Shown here piece by piece: positions 50,159 through 60,231 of a stretch of DNA of 64,000 nucleotides; the first letter of the stretch is position 1; each line of letters opens with the position of its first letter. Source of the DNA: an uncultured SAR116 cluster alpha proteobacterium (lineage in GTDB: Bacteria; Pseudomonadota; Alphaproteobacteria; Puniceispirillales; Marisalimonadaceae); assembly GCA_902528415.1 (NCBI GenBank), contig CABZSR010000009.1:1-64000 (forward strand), read 5' to 3'. The position numbers and the translations under genes are program-made. A model generated the notes under the pieces. That model did no database searches. It worked only from the letters and a program-made list of their open reading frames with translations, and was not told the origin of the DNA.

Positions 50159-51115
50159 TTATAAAATTTGGTTTAAACACTTGCCATTAATAAAAGCCTT
50201 TATAACATCGAAATAACCATTAAAAAACTTTTCATATGCTTCTTTAGAAACGTATCCAATATGTGGTGTAAGGATTACATTTTTTGTTCTTCTTAAAATA
50301 TGCTCACTAGGTAAAGGCTCATGATCATATACATCTAAAGCGGCAAAAGAGATAACTTTATTATTGAGCGCATCAATCAAATCTTGTTCATTTATAATTG
50401 GTCCTCTGCTAGTATTAACAACTACAGATTCTTTTTTCATTAACCTCAAATTATTCTTATCTATATAACCTTTTGTTCTATCAGACAATCTAGTATGAAT
50501 TGTCAAAATATCTGACTTTTTAAATAAATCTGAACTACTAACATACTTGACACCCACTTTTTCACAATCTTCTTGTTTTAAATTATGGCTCCAAGCAATC
50601 ACTTTCATTCCAAAGGCTTTTGCATAACCGGCAACTTGTAAACCTTGCTTTCCAAGACCAAAAACACCTAAGGTGTTTCCCTTCAAACCTCTTCCGATTG
50701 TAGTTTGCCATTTGCCATCTTTCATATTCTGGATTTCGACCTGCAATCCTCTCCAACTATTCATAATAAGTGCCCATGCTAATTCTGCTGTAGAATGAAT
50801 TTTAGTTCCAGTTCCACAATAAATTATATTTTTCTTTTCTAAGGTTTCTGAATCGATGGAAGCATTCCTCATTCCACTTGTAATGACTAGTTTTAAGTTT
50901 GGAAGTTGATTTATTAGGGTTCCAGGAAGTGGAGTTCTTTCTCTCATCAAACACAAAACATTAAAATCAAAAATTTTCTCTGACAAGTTAGTATCATCTC
51001 CAATATATTCATTAAAAATTTTAAGATCTATATTCTCACTTAGCTTTCCCCAATCCGCAAAATGATGGGCTACATTTTGATAATCGTCTAAGACAGCTAC
51101 CTTAAGTTTTATCAT
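50159..51115 (-). CDS. D-isomer-specific 2-hydroxyacid dehydrogenase
   Basis: KGNTLGVFGLGKQGLQVAGYAKAFGMKVIAW; VVNTSRGPIINEQDLIDAL; LTPHIGY. Confidence 0.92.
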   Translation of the reverse strand: MIKLKVAVLDDYQNVAHHFADWGKLSENIDLKIFNEYIGDDTNLSEKIFDFNVLCLMRERTPLPGTLINQLPNLKLVITSGMRNASIDSETLEKKNIIYCGTGTKIHSTAELAWALIMNSWRGLQVEIQNMKDGKWQTTIGRGLKGNTLGVFGLGKQGLQVAGYAKAFGMKVIAWSHNLKQEDCEKVGVKYVSSSDLFKKSDILTIHTRLSDRTKGYIDKNNLRLMKKESVVVNTSRGPIINEQDLIDALNNKVISFAALDVYDHEPLPSEHILRRTKNVILTPHIGYVSKEAYEKFFNGYFDVIKAFINGKCLNQIL

Positions 51116-51118
51116 TTT

Positions 51119-52591
51119 CTATCCTTCTTTTACAGAACCATAACCAGCTATTCTTCCAAAGACTGCTCCTGATGTTAATCCGGACCCTCCAGGGTAACCA
51201 TTGAAAAACACACCTCCTACTAATTCTCCGCAAGCGTATAAACCACTTATTGGATTATCTTTAGAATCTAATACTGAACCATTTTTATCAACTTTTAACC
51301 CACCATATGTAAAAGTTATCCCACCTGTAACTGGATAGGCCTTAAATGGACCTTTATCAATTTTCTGTGCCCAATTTGATTTTTTAATTTTAATTCCATT
51401 TGTTGATTTTCCATCAAGAATAGTTGGATCAAAAGAAGTATTTACGTCAACTGAATTATTAAATTCATTAATTGTTTTTTTAGTTTCTATTTTATCAACA
51501 CCATCCATTTTTGTAATTAATTCATCAATGGTGTCCGCCTCGACAAAGTGAGCATCATGAAATGTGTATTCTTCATAAAGTAAATCAAAAACCTTACTAT
51601 CAAAAACCTGCCACGCAAAATGACCTGGCTGATCTAAAACTCTTTTGCCATATTGAGCATATGTATAATTTCTAAAATTTTTACCTTCATCTAAAAATCT
51701 TTGGCCTTTAGAATTAATCATAATTCCTAAAAAGTAGCATATCTTTCTATAATTTTTTCTTTCTCTTGGTTCTAAGTTTAGGCCACCGTAGTTTTGCATG
51801 TGTAAATCCATTGGAGTAGCGTGACAACCATTGTATAAACCATGTTTTGACGCTCCAATTTCTAAAGCCATCTTTAAACCGTCACCAGTATTATGAGGAG
51901 TTCCTCTAACTTTTGCTTTAAGCCAATTGTCACCAATATAGGATTTTCGAAGCTCGTCATTTGCCTCAAACCCCCCGGATGCAAGTATTACTGAATCAGC
52001 GGTAGCTTTATCTGGGAAAACATAAACACCCTTTACCTTTCCATCTTCATAGATAAGATTTTCAACAGGACTATTATAAAAGATTTTCCCGCCTAATAAC
52101 AAAAATGCATCCAGTTCTTGTTCAAATAGACCTACCCCTTCGTTTTCGGATGCCAATGTTAAGCCACCCCAAAAAATATGTTTTCCATCTTTCAAAAAGC
52201 TTTGTCTTGAATAAATAGGCTCAAACTTTACATTGTGAGTAGAAAGCCATTGAATTGTTTCTAAAGATTGTGAGACTAAAATTTTTTGTTCTCGGCTTAA
52301 TGGTCTTCCATCGTTAAAATTTAATAGATCTTTCTCAAATTTTTCTTGGGTGTAAGAACCAAAGTCCGTATTTTTAATTCTTTCATCATTTGGATTTTCT
52401 AAAAGATCCATCAATTGATCACCACTTTCATAAGCAAATCGCATTGCTCCAGCAGTATATTTTGTGTTACCTCCTGCCATTTTTTTGTCAGCTTTTTCAT
52501 AAATAATTACTTCTGCTCCTTTTTCTAAAGCAGCTATTCCTGCAGATAGAGCAGCATTGCCAGAACCAACTATTACAACTTTTTTTGACAT
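51119..52591 (-). CDS. tcuA: FAD-dependent dehydrogenase, tricarballylate dehydrogenase (TcuA)-like
   Basis: VVIVGSGNAALSAGIAALEKGAEVIIYEKADKKMAGGNTKYTAGAMRFA; GGITFTYGGLKVD; GYPGGSGLTSGAVFGRIAG. Confidence 0.78.
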   Translation of the reverse strand: MSKKVVIVGSGNAALSAGIAALEKGAEVIIYEKADKKMAGGNTKYTAGAMRFAYESGDQLMDLLENPNDERIKNTDFGSYTQEKFEKDLLNFNDGRPLSREQKILVSQSLETIQWLSTHNVKFEPIYSRQSFLKDGKHIFWGGLTLASENEGVGLFEQELDAFLLLGGKIFYNSPVENLIYEDGKVKGVYVFPDKATADSVILASGGFEANDELRKSYIGDNWLKAKVRGTPHNTGDGLKMALEIGASKHGLYNGCHATPMDLHMQNYGGLNLEPRERKNYRKICYFLGIMINSKGQRFLDEGKNFRNYTYAQYGKRVLDQPGHFAWQVFDSKVFDLLYEEYTFHDAHFVEADTIDELITKMDGVDKIETKKTINEFNNSVDVNTSFDPTILDGKSTNGIKIKKSNWAQKIDKGPFKAYPVTGGITFTYGGLKVDKNGSVLDSKDNPISGLYACGELVGGVFFNGYPGGSGLTSGAVFGRIAGYGSVKEG

Positions 52592-52694
52592 GAGTTACTT
52601 TCCTTTGAGCGATGAAATGTTTTATTAGATTGTTTAAATAATTGATATTCATTAATATCAAAATTTTCAAGTTCAATTTATTATTTGGTCTTAA

Positions 52695-53609
52695 ATGTCT
52701 TCAAACATAATTGGTTCTCTAATTTGGATCATATTTATATTTTTATCTTTATTTACACACATGATAATCAAATCTTTATCAGGTGATGTAGATTTTATAA
52801 TTACTTTATTTTCTAGGTTTGCATTCTCATTACCTATTTTATTTATTCTAGCTTATGTGGCTAGAAAATCACTTTTGTTTCAAATTAATAATTGGAAAAA
52901 TATTGCCTTACGTTCTTTTTTTGGGTTTGTGACAATGATAATGGTATTCTCATCATTGCAATTAATACCTATTGGCCTTACGACAGCACTTGCCCAGAGT
53001 TCCGCTATATATGTTACTCTCTTATCTCCATTTGTTTTAGGAGAAAAAATTGGATTAATTAGATGGACTGCAGTAATAGCTGGTTTGATTGGGGTTTTTT
53101 TAATGATAAATCCGATTAGCATTATTAATAAAACATCAGATTTATCTGCATTTGGTATTTATCTTGCCTTTGGAAGTGCAATAACACACGCAGTACTTGC
53201 GCTTATTTTAAGAAAAATTGGAAAAACAGAACACCCCGCGACTACAGCATTAATTCATAATTTAGTAACTTCTTTAGTTATAACATTTACCATTATCTTT
53301 TTTGGAACAAAGTTTTATGGAAAGACAGGCGATTATGGAATAGAAATCCTTATAACTTCAAACAATGTATTATATACTTTGATATCACTTGGAGTTATAG
53401 GTTCATTTGTTCAGTATTTAATGGCTCAAAGCTATAAATATGCTGAGGCTACTATTTTGGTAACATTGAGGTATTTAGCAATACCATTAGCAGTCGTTTT
53501 TGGATATATAATTTGGAATGAGGTACCATCTAACAATCAAATTATAGGTGGACTTGTTGTTATTGGATCTTGTCTTTTGATTACTTATCGGGAAATAAAA
53601 AAGAAATAA
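52695..53609 (+). CDS. EamA/DMT-family transporter
   Basis: Ten-TM-like EamA pattern; LIPIGLTTALAQSSAIYVTLLSPFVLGEKIG. Confidence 0.88.
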   Translation: MSSNIIGSLIWIIFIFLSLFTHMIIKSLSGDVDFIITLFSRFAFSLPILFILAYVARKSLLFQINNWKNIALRSFFGFVTMIMVFSSLQLIPIGLTTALAQSSAIYVTLLSPFVLGEKIGLIRWTAVIAGLIGVFLMINPISIINKTSDLSAFGIYLAFGSAITHAVLALILRKIGKTEHPATTALIHNLVTSLVITFTIIFFGTKFYGKTGDYGIEILITSNNVLYTLISLGVIGSFVQYLMAQSYKYAEATILVTLRYLAIPLAVVFGYIIWNEVPSNNQIIGGLVVIGSCLLITYREIKKK

Positions 53610-53610
53610 A

Positions 53611-55218
53611 TTAATATCCTATGGCAAGACCATCTTTACGCCAATCACTTGCACCAATTAAAACTTCTCTTTCTTCATCTATTAAAATCATTTGTCCACC
53701 ACCTATAGGAGAAGCTGGATAATTTATTTGATGCCCTTTAATTTTCAATTCATCTATTACCTCTTTATCAAAACCATTCTCCAAATCCAAAAAATTATTA
53801 TTAGGAAAAACACGAGGATAATTTAGCGCAAATTGTGGATTTAACCCAAAATCAATCATTTGGGATAAAACATAAGCATGACCTGCTGCTTGGTATTGAC
53901 CACCCATTACTCCAAAGGATCCTAAAAGTTTACCTTTTTTTGAAATCATGGCTGGTATTATAGTATGAGCTGGTCTTTTATTAGGACCTAGTTCGTTGGG
54001 ATGGTCTTCAATTGTATTAAAAGCTCTTCCTCTACAATGAAAAAGAACACCACTTTTAGATGAGGTTACACCACTTCCAAAAGCATCAAAAAGAGAGTTA
54101 ATAAATGAAATTGTCATTCCGTTCTTATCTCTCACCGTTAAATAAATAGTATCCGGGTGGTTAGGAAAATCATTTTTATCATAAGTTTTCGTTTTATTCA
54201 TATCTATTTTAGAAACATATTGATCTATGATTTCAGAATTCAAAAAATGATCAACTGATAATCTATTATACTCAGCGTCTGCTAGATATAGGTCTCTAAG
54301 AAAATACCCTATTTTTGTGGCTTCACAAAAGATGTGAGTATAGTCAGCTTTTGAGATTTTGTTAAAACTAAACCTTTCAAGAATAGCTAAAATAATTAAT
54401 GCCACTAGACCTTGGCTATTTGGAGGGGCTTCATGAATTTTTATTCCTCTATAATTTCCATCAATTGGTTTTACCCACTCAGCAGCAGCATTACTAAAAT
54501 CTTTTAAAGTATGATTTCCACCAATTGAATTTAGCTTTGTAATTAAATCACTAGCCACCCAGCCATTATAAAATCCGTTAAAACCTTCTTCAGCTATTGA
54601 TAGGAAAGTTTTAGATAGATTTTCATTTTTAAAATTGTCCATAAATTCATAGGCAGTGCCATTCTTTAAGAAAAGGTTTGATGTATCAGTGTCTAATAAT
54701 AGTTTGTTTATATTATTTGACCAATCAAATGCCACCCTTTCATGAACTTTAATCCCTTGCTTAGCGTAATATATAGCAGGATCAAAAAGTTCTTTCCAAG
54801 GCATATGTCCATGTTCTTTATGTAATAAGCACCAACTTGCAACGGCACCTGGTATTGTTATAGCATCAGGCATATCAGAGTTAATTACAAAAATATTTTT
54901 TTTACGAAGATACGCTGCGCTTGCATTCTCAGAAGATTTGCCAGATCCATTTAAAACCTTTATGTTTGAACTACCATCAACAGAAAGCATTGCAAAACAG
55001 TCACCACCTACCCCAGTCATATGAGGTTCTCCAACACACAAAATCGCATTCATTGCTAATGCAGCATCAACTGCATTACCACCGCTTTTTAAAATTTCTA
55101 ATCCAACTGATGATGCAAGCGGATGGGAAGCCGCCAACATAGCATTTGAGCTTAAAGCATTTGACTTTCCAAAACTTGCAAATTCTCTTTGATTAAAGTT
55201 GCTAAATAGTTTCCACAA
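53611..55218 (-). CDS. ggt: gamma-glutamyltransferase family protein
   Basis: ASSVGLEILKSGGNAVDAALAMN; GVGGDCFAML; GPNKRPAHTIIPAM; ASPIGGGQMILID. Confidence 0.9.
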   Translation of the reverse strand: MWKLFSNFNQREFASFGKSNALSSNAMLAASHPLASSVGLEILKSGGNAVDAALAMNAILCVGEPHMTGVGGDCFAMLSVDGSSNIKVLNGSGKSSENASAAYLRKKNIFVINSDMPDAITIPGAVASWCLLHKEHGHMPWKELFDPAIYYAKQGIKVHERVAFDWSNNINKLLLDTDTSNLFLKNGTAYEFMDNFKNENLSKTFLSIAEEGFNGFYNGWVASDLITKLNSIGGNHTLKDFSNAAAEWVKPIDGNYRGIKIHEAPPNSQGLVALIILAILERFSFNKISKADYTHIFCEATKIGYFLRDLYLADAEYNRLSVDHFLNSEIIDQYVSKIDMNKTKTYDKNDFPNHPDTIYLTVRDKNGMTISFINSLFDAFGSGVTSSKSGVLFHCRGRAFNTIEDHPNELGPNKRPAHTIIPAMISKKGKLLGSFGVMGGQYQAAGHAYVLSQMIDFGLNPQFALNYPRVFPNNNFLDLENGFDKEVIDELKIKGHQINYPASPIGGGQMILIDEEREVLIGASDWRKDGLAIGY

Positions 55219-55272
55219 AGTAAATTTTCTCCAAACTCATAATCAAGATTTTAATTTTGTAAATTCAATTAA

Positions 55273-56460
55273 TTATAATAATAATTTTTTTATGTTTTTT
55301 GCCGCTTGTTTGATCCGTTGTTCATTTTCAACCAAGCCTACCCGAACAAATCCCTCTCCATATTCACCAAATGCTACACCTGGAGCCACAGCAACATCGG
55401 CTTTTAACATTAATTCTTTTGCAAATTCTAAAGACCCACTATTTTTATATTTTTCTGGTAAGGGTGCCCACGCGAACATGCTTGCTTGGGGGCTAGGAAT
55501 AGTCCATCCAGATCGAGCCATAGATTCAATTAACACATCTCTTCTTTTTTGATAAATGTTTCTTATTTCTTTAACACAATCTTGAGGACCGTTAAGTGCC
55601 GCAGTAGCGGCAACCTGAACGGGTGTGAAGGCTCCATAGTCCAAATAAGATTTAATCCTAGTAAGAGCATTGATTAACTTTACATTTCCAACTGCAAACC
55701 CAATTCTCCAACCAGCCATGGCATAAGTTTTAGAGGTAGAAGTAAATTCGACAGCTATTTCCTTTGCCTTTGGTATTTGTAGAATCGAGGGAGGTAAAAA
55801 ATCATCATAATATATTTCTGCGTATGCAAGATCAGATAAAATATAAACATTATATTTTAAAGCAATTTTGACAACCTCTTCATAGAAATCTAATGAGGCA
55901 ACTTGAGCGGTTGGATTAGATGGAAATGATATTATTAATGCTACTGGAGCTGGCACACTTTCTTTAATTGATTTTTCTAATCTTTCTAAATATAAATTTG
56001 AATTGAATATACCTTCATCCATCGAAGGCAAGTGTCTTAAAGAGGCTCCTGCAATAATAAAACCATATGGATGTATAGGGTAAGATGGATTTGGAGATAA
56101 TATTATATCACCTGGAGAAGTTATTGCCTGAGCAAGGTTTGCGAGACCTTCCTTTGAACCTAAAGTAACTATAACTTCATTTTCTGGATTTAAATCAACT
56201 GCAAAGCGTCTTTTATAATAGGCAGCTTGTGCTTTTCTTAAACCTGGTATGCCTCTACTAGACGAATATCTGCCTGTTCCTGGTTTCTCTACAGTTTCTT
56301 TTAATTTTTCTCTAATATGTTTTGGAGTAGGCATGTCAGGGTTACCCATACCAAAATCAATAATGTCTTTGCCTTTAGCTCTTAGATCCGCTTTAAGTCT
56401 ATTGACTTCTTCAAACACGTAAGGTGGCAGTCTTTTTATTCTATCAAATTCATTACTCAT
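55273..56460 (-). CDS. class I/II pyridoxal-phosphate aminotransferase (alanine transaminase AlaC-like)
   Basis: IKRLPPYVFEEVNRLKADLRAKGKDIIDFGMGNPDMPTP; STSKTYAMAGWRIGFAVGN. Confidence 0.92.
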   Translation of the reverse strand: MSNEFDRIKRLPPYVFEEVNRLKADLRAKGKDIIDFGMGNPDMPTPKHIREKLKETVEKPGTGRYSSSRGIPGLRKAQAAYYKRRFAVDLNPENEVIVTLGSKEGLANLAQAITSPGDIILSPNPSYPIHPYGFIIAGASLRHLPSMDEGIFNSNLYLERLEKSIKESVPAPVALIISFPSNPTAQVASLDFYEEVVKIALKYNVYILSDLAYAEIYYDDFLPPSILQIPKAKEIAVEFTSTSKTYAMAGWRIGFAVGNVKLINALTRIKSYLDYGAFTPVQVAATAALNGPQDCVKEIRNIYQKRRDVLIESMARSGWTIPSPQASMFAWAPLPEKYKNSGSLEFAKELMLKADVAVAPGVAFGEYGEGFVRVGLVENEQRIKQAAKNIKKLLL

Positions 56461-56544
56461 TATTAAAATTATCTTTTCAAATTTATTATTTTTAGTTTAA
56501 ATATTCTTATCATCTAGGTCTAATATGTTTATTTTAAGGTATCA

Positions 56545-56943
56545 ATGCGTTTTTTTATTAAAAGTATTCTTTTTGTTTTAGGTATATCAATTATTGGATT
56601 GATGTTGTGGTTCGGTATGCCCAACATTCAAACTGCTTTTAAGAAAGTCGAAGTGATATCAGTTACTATAACTCTAAACAATAAATGCTCTGTTGATGAT
56701 GATAGTTTTGTAGTTGCTGTGCCAGGTACAGATATATTGGTTCCCTTCAAAAAGGGCATAGCAAGATTAAGACTTAAATCTGATAGAAAAGTTCAACTTC
56801 AATCAAATCCAAAATATGAAGCTGTTCGATATACTGGTATCCATGTTCCTGTTGAGCCAAAGATGATTTTAGAAGCAGATTGTTCTACATCACCTAGACT
56901 AAAAGGTATATTTGGGTCAATGAAAAACCAATTTAAAAATTAA
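56545..56943 (+). CDS. hypothetical membrane-anchored protein
   Basis: 132 aa with N-terminal TM (ILFVLGISIIGLMLWFGM); good SD upstream of the following amidase suggests an operon. Confidence 0.65.
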   Translation: MRFFIKSILFVLGISIIGLMLWFGMPNIQTAFKKVEVISVTITLNNKCSVDDDSFVVAVPGTDILVPFKKGIARLRLKSDRKVQLQSNPKYEAVRYTGIHVPVEPKMILEADCSTSPRLKGIFGSMKNQFKN

Positions 56944-56953
56944 GGAGATCTGA

Positions 56954-58375
56954 ATGAACAATAACAAAGAAACTTTGCCAGATGATCCTTTAGTCAAAAG
57001 CAACATTGATGAAATGGGAATGAAGTTGAGGGATGGTTCTCTAACTTGTGTTGAATTAACTTCAATATATTACAGACGAATAAACTTTTTAAATCCAAAG
57101 CTTAATGCATATATATATCTTAATGAAACTAAGGCTTTATCTTGGGCAGAAGGAATTGATAAGCTGTTTTCTAATGGTGTTGATCTAGGACCATTAATGG
57201 GTGTCCCGATAGCAATAAAAGATATTTGTTCTGTAAATGGAATGCCAACAACTAACGGCTCCAACATCATTAGTGACGATATAACAGGCCCAGAAGGATC
57301 TTTAGTAAAAAGATTAAAATCTCTTGGTTGCGTAATTTTAGGTAAAACTCATACTGTTGAATTTGCATTGGGAGCAACTGGATTAAATAAATATAAGGGT
57401 ACACCTAGAAATCCTTGGGATGAGAATATACACAGGATGCCTGGAGGTTCAAGTAGTGGCTCAGCCGTAGCCGTTGCTTCAGGATTGGCAGCTTTCGCTA
57501 TTGGGACAGATACTGGTGGGTCTGTAAGAATACCCGCATCACTCAATGGAATTGTTGGATTAAAAACAACAAAAAATAGATGGGCAACAGACGGTATTTT
57601 TCCTCTTTCTCCTACTTTGGATACACCTGGTCCAATTACTCGCAATGTTAAGGATACAAAATTAATTTTTAATACATTTAATGGCAAGTCAGATTATACT
57701 ACAAAGCCTATTGAAATAAAAAATATGTCTTTTGGAAAACTCAAGGAACCTTTTACAACTAATCTGGACCCTCACGTAATGGAAGCTTATGAAAATATTT
57801 GTGCTGAACTAAAAAAACTTGGTGCAAAAATTGATGAAATTATGATACCAGAAGCAAATGAAAAAGCTTCATTATTCCCTAGAATAGTTGGATCTGAAAT
57901 CATAAGTGCGTTTGGTATTGATCGCTTCAAAGAAAATGTTGATAAGATGGACCCTATAACTGGAAACAGAGCTAAATTAGGTCTTAACGTTCATTCATTT
58001 GAATATATTTCAGCTAAGCAAAGGGTTAGTGAATTAGAAGTTATGGTTAATCAATATTTTATTAAATATGATGCACTTTTGTCTCCAACTACCGTTATGC
58101 AAGCATTAGAAGTAAATAAAGCAGAAAAAGGTAAAGAATTACACGAAAGAAGTCTTTTAGCGTCAGCTAATACCCAACCTGTAAATATTTTTGGAATATG
58201 TGCTATCACTTATCCAATACAAAAATTTGCGACAACTCAAAATCAAGATATTCTTCCGATTGGTTTACAAATTATTTGTAATAAAAATGAAGACGAAAAA
58301 GCTGTTGAAATTGCTTTATCTTTAGAAAAACGCTTCGGTGAACCCGAACTTCCTAATGTAAACAAATTTTTATAA
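56954..58375 (+). CDS. amidase (GatA-like signature family)
   Basis: GVPIAIKDI; GGSSSGSAVAVASGLAAFAIGTDTGGSVRIPASLNGIVGLKTT. Confidence 0.93.
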   Translation: MNNNKETLPDDPLVKSNIDEMGMKLRDGSLTCVELTSIYYRRINFLNPKLNAYIYLNETKALSWAEGIDKLFSNGVDLGPLMGVPIAIKDICSVNGMPTTNGSNIISDDITGPEGSLVKRLKSLGCVILGKTHTVEFALGATGLNKYKGTPRNPWDENIHRMPGGSSSGSAVAVASGLAAFAIGTDTGGSVRIPASLNGIVGLKTTKNRWATDGIFPLSPTLDTPGPITRNVKDTKLIFNTFNGKSDYTTKPIEIKNMSFGKLKEPFTTNLDPHVMEAYENICAELKKLGAKIDEIMIPEANEKASLFPRIVGSEIISAFGIDRFKENVDKMDPITGNRAKLGLNVHSFEYISAKQRVSELEVMVNQYFIKYDALLSPTTVMQALEVNKAEKGKELHERSLLASANTQPVNIFGICAITYPIQKFATTQNQDILPIGLQIICNKNEDEKAVEIALSLEKRFGEPELPNVNKFL

Positions 58376-58507
58376 TGTTTATTTTTTAAAAATAGAGTAT
58401 TAATAACACAATTTTTTTATTTTAGATCTTGAATTTTATTATTTTAAAAATTAATTAACCACTATCTTCAATAATTATGTTCTTAAATTTTCGGGGAATT
58501 TTATTCA

Positions 58508-59464
58508 TTGTCTTCAAAACTTATAGACGCTAAAAATTTAAAAAAGTCATTTGGGGAGTTTATAGCTGTAGATGACATTGATTTAAGTGTGCTTAGAGGT
58601 GAAGTTGTCGGTTTTCTCGGTCCAAACGGAGCGGGAAAATCTACAACAATGAAAATGCTAACTGGTTTTCTTGAACCAGATAGTGGTAACATTTCAATAA
58701 ATAATGTTGACTTAAAATCTAATCCATTACAAGCAAAGGAATTCATAGGGTACTTACCCGAAGGTGCTCCTTCATATTCAGATATGAATGTTTTAGAGTT
58801 TCTTTCATTCGTTGCTAAAATGAGAGGTTTAAATAATAAATTATTAGCAACCCGGCTAGATGAAATGGCCATTCAAATCGGTCTTAAAGAGGTTTGGAAC
58901 AAACCTATTGAGACACTTTCTAAAGGTTTTAAAAGAAGGGTTGGAATTGCCCAAGCATTAATACACGATCCTGATATATTGATTTTAGATGAGCCTACAG
59001 ACGGATTAGATCCAAATCAAAAACACGAAATGAGAAATTTAATAAAAACTATATCGAAAAATAAAGCAATAGTGATTTCAACCCATATTTTAGAAGAAGT
59101 TGAAGCAGTTTGCTCACGAGCTATGATAATTGCTAATGGTAAATTGCTTGCAAATGAAACCCCTGCAAATCTAGATAAACAATTTGCAAATAAAGATATA
59201 ATATCAATTAAAGTTTCTAATAAAATTAACACTGTTTTAGAAAAAAATTTAAAATCATCAATTAATTATGGTGATGTGAAAATTGAGAAATTAGATAAAT
59301 ATACTAACAGAATATTGATTAGTGATGACAGAAAAACACCAGAACTAAATGCCGTATTAAAACAAGTTAACAAATTTAAACTGAATATAATTGAGGCTAG
59401 TTTCGTAAAGTCAAATTTGGAAGAAATATTCAGAAAAATTACAACAACAAATGCTTCAAGCTAG
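58508..59464 (+). CDS. ABC transporter ATP-binding protein (GldA-like)
   Basis: GFLGPNGAGKSTTMKMLTGFLEPDSG; TLSKGFKRRVGIAQALIHDPDILILDEPTDGLDPNQ; TTG start. Confidence 0.93.
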   Translation: MSSKLIDAKNLKKSFGEFIAVDDIDLSVLRGEVVGFLGPNGAGKSTTMKMLTGFLEPDSGNISINNVDLKSNPLQAKEFIGYLPEGAPSYSDMNVLEFLSFVAKMRGLNNKLLATRLDEMAIQIGLKEVWNKPIETLSKGFKRRVGIAQALIHDPDILILDEPTDGLDPNQKHEMRNLIKTISKNKAIVISTHILEEVEAVCSRAMIIANGKLLANETPANLDKQFANKDIISIKVSNKINTVLEKNLKSSINYGDVKIEKLDKYTNRILISDDRKTPELNAVLKQVNKFKLNIIEASFVKSNLEEIFRKITTTNASS

Positions 59465-59471
59465 TCGGTAA

Positions 59472-60224
59472 TTGGTTATGAAAACTTATTTAAAAAAGAT
59501 TTATATAATTTTTGATAGAGAACTAAAGGGTTATTTTAGAACACCATTAGCTTCAATTTTTTTGCTTGTTTTTTTAGCTCTCTCATCAGGAATGACATTC
59601 TTTTTAGGAAGGTTCTTTGAGCGTGATCAAGCTGATTTGACAGCTTTTTTTGCATGGCACCCATGGCTTTTTTTGATTTTAATGCCAGCAATTGGTATGA
59701 GGTTATGGGCTGAGGAAAGAAGATCCGGTACCATTGAACTCCTGATAACTTTACCAGTCACTAATATGCAGTTGGTAATTGGTAAATTTTTAGCGAGTTG
59801 GATTTTTACTCTTATTGCACTTATTTTAACAATGCCCATTTGGGTAACAGTTAATTATCTTGGGAATCCGGATAATAATGTTATTTTAATATCATATATA
59901 GGTAGTTGGTTAATGGCTGGCGCTTTTCTGGCCCTTACTTCTTGTTTATCTGCACTTACTAAAAATCAAGTTATTGCCTTTATAATTTCCTCAATTAGTG
60001 GATTTATTTTAATAATGGCTGGTTTTAATCTTGTTTTATCGTCAGTAAGATCATGGACACCAACTTGGGTAATAGAAACAGTTAGTTCAATGTCCTTTTT
60101 ATCCCATTTTAGCAGAATTCAAATGGGTGTTTTTGATTTAAAAACCCTCATTTTCTTTGTTTCAATGATTGTTCTGTGTATTTGGATAAACGTTCAGCTT
60201 GTTCAAATTAAAAAAGCAGATTGA
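59472..60224 (+). CDS. ABC-2 type permease (GldF-like)
   Basis: IFDRELKGYFRTPLASIFLLVFLALSSGMTFFLGRFFERDQADLTAFFAWHPWLFLILMPAIGMRLWAEERRSGTIELLITLP. Confidence 0.92.
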   Translation: MVMKTYLKKIYIIFDRELKGYFRTPLASIFLLVFLALSSGMTFFLGRFFERDQADLTAFFAWHPWLFLILMPAIGMRLWAEERRSGTIELLITLPVTNMQLVIGKFLASWIFTLIALILTMPIWVTVNYLGNPDNNVILISYIGSWLMAGAFLALTSCLSALTKNQVIAFIISSISGFILIMAGFNLVLSSVRSWTPTWVIETVSSMSFLSHFSRIQMGVFDLKTLIFFVSMIVLCIWINVQLVQIKKAD

Positions 60225-60231
60225 GGGAACA

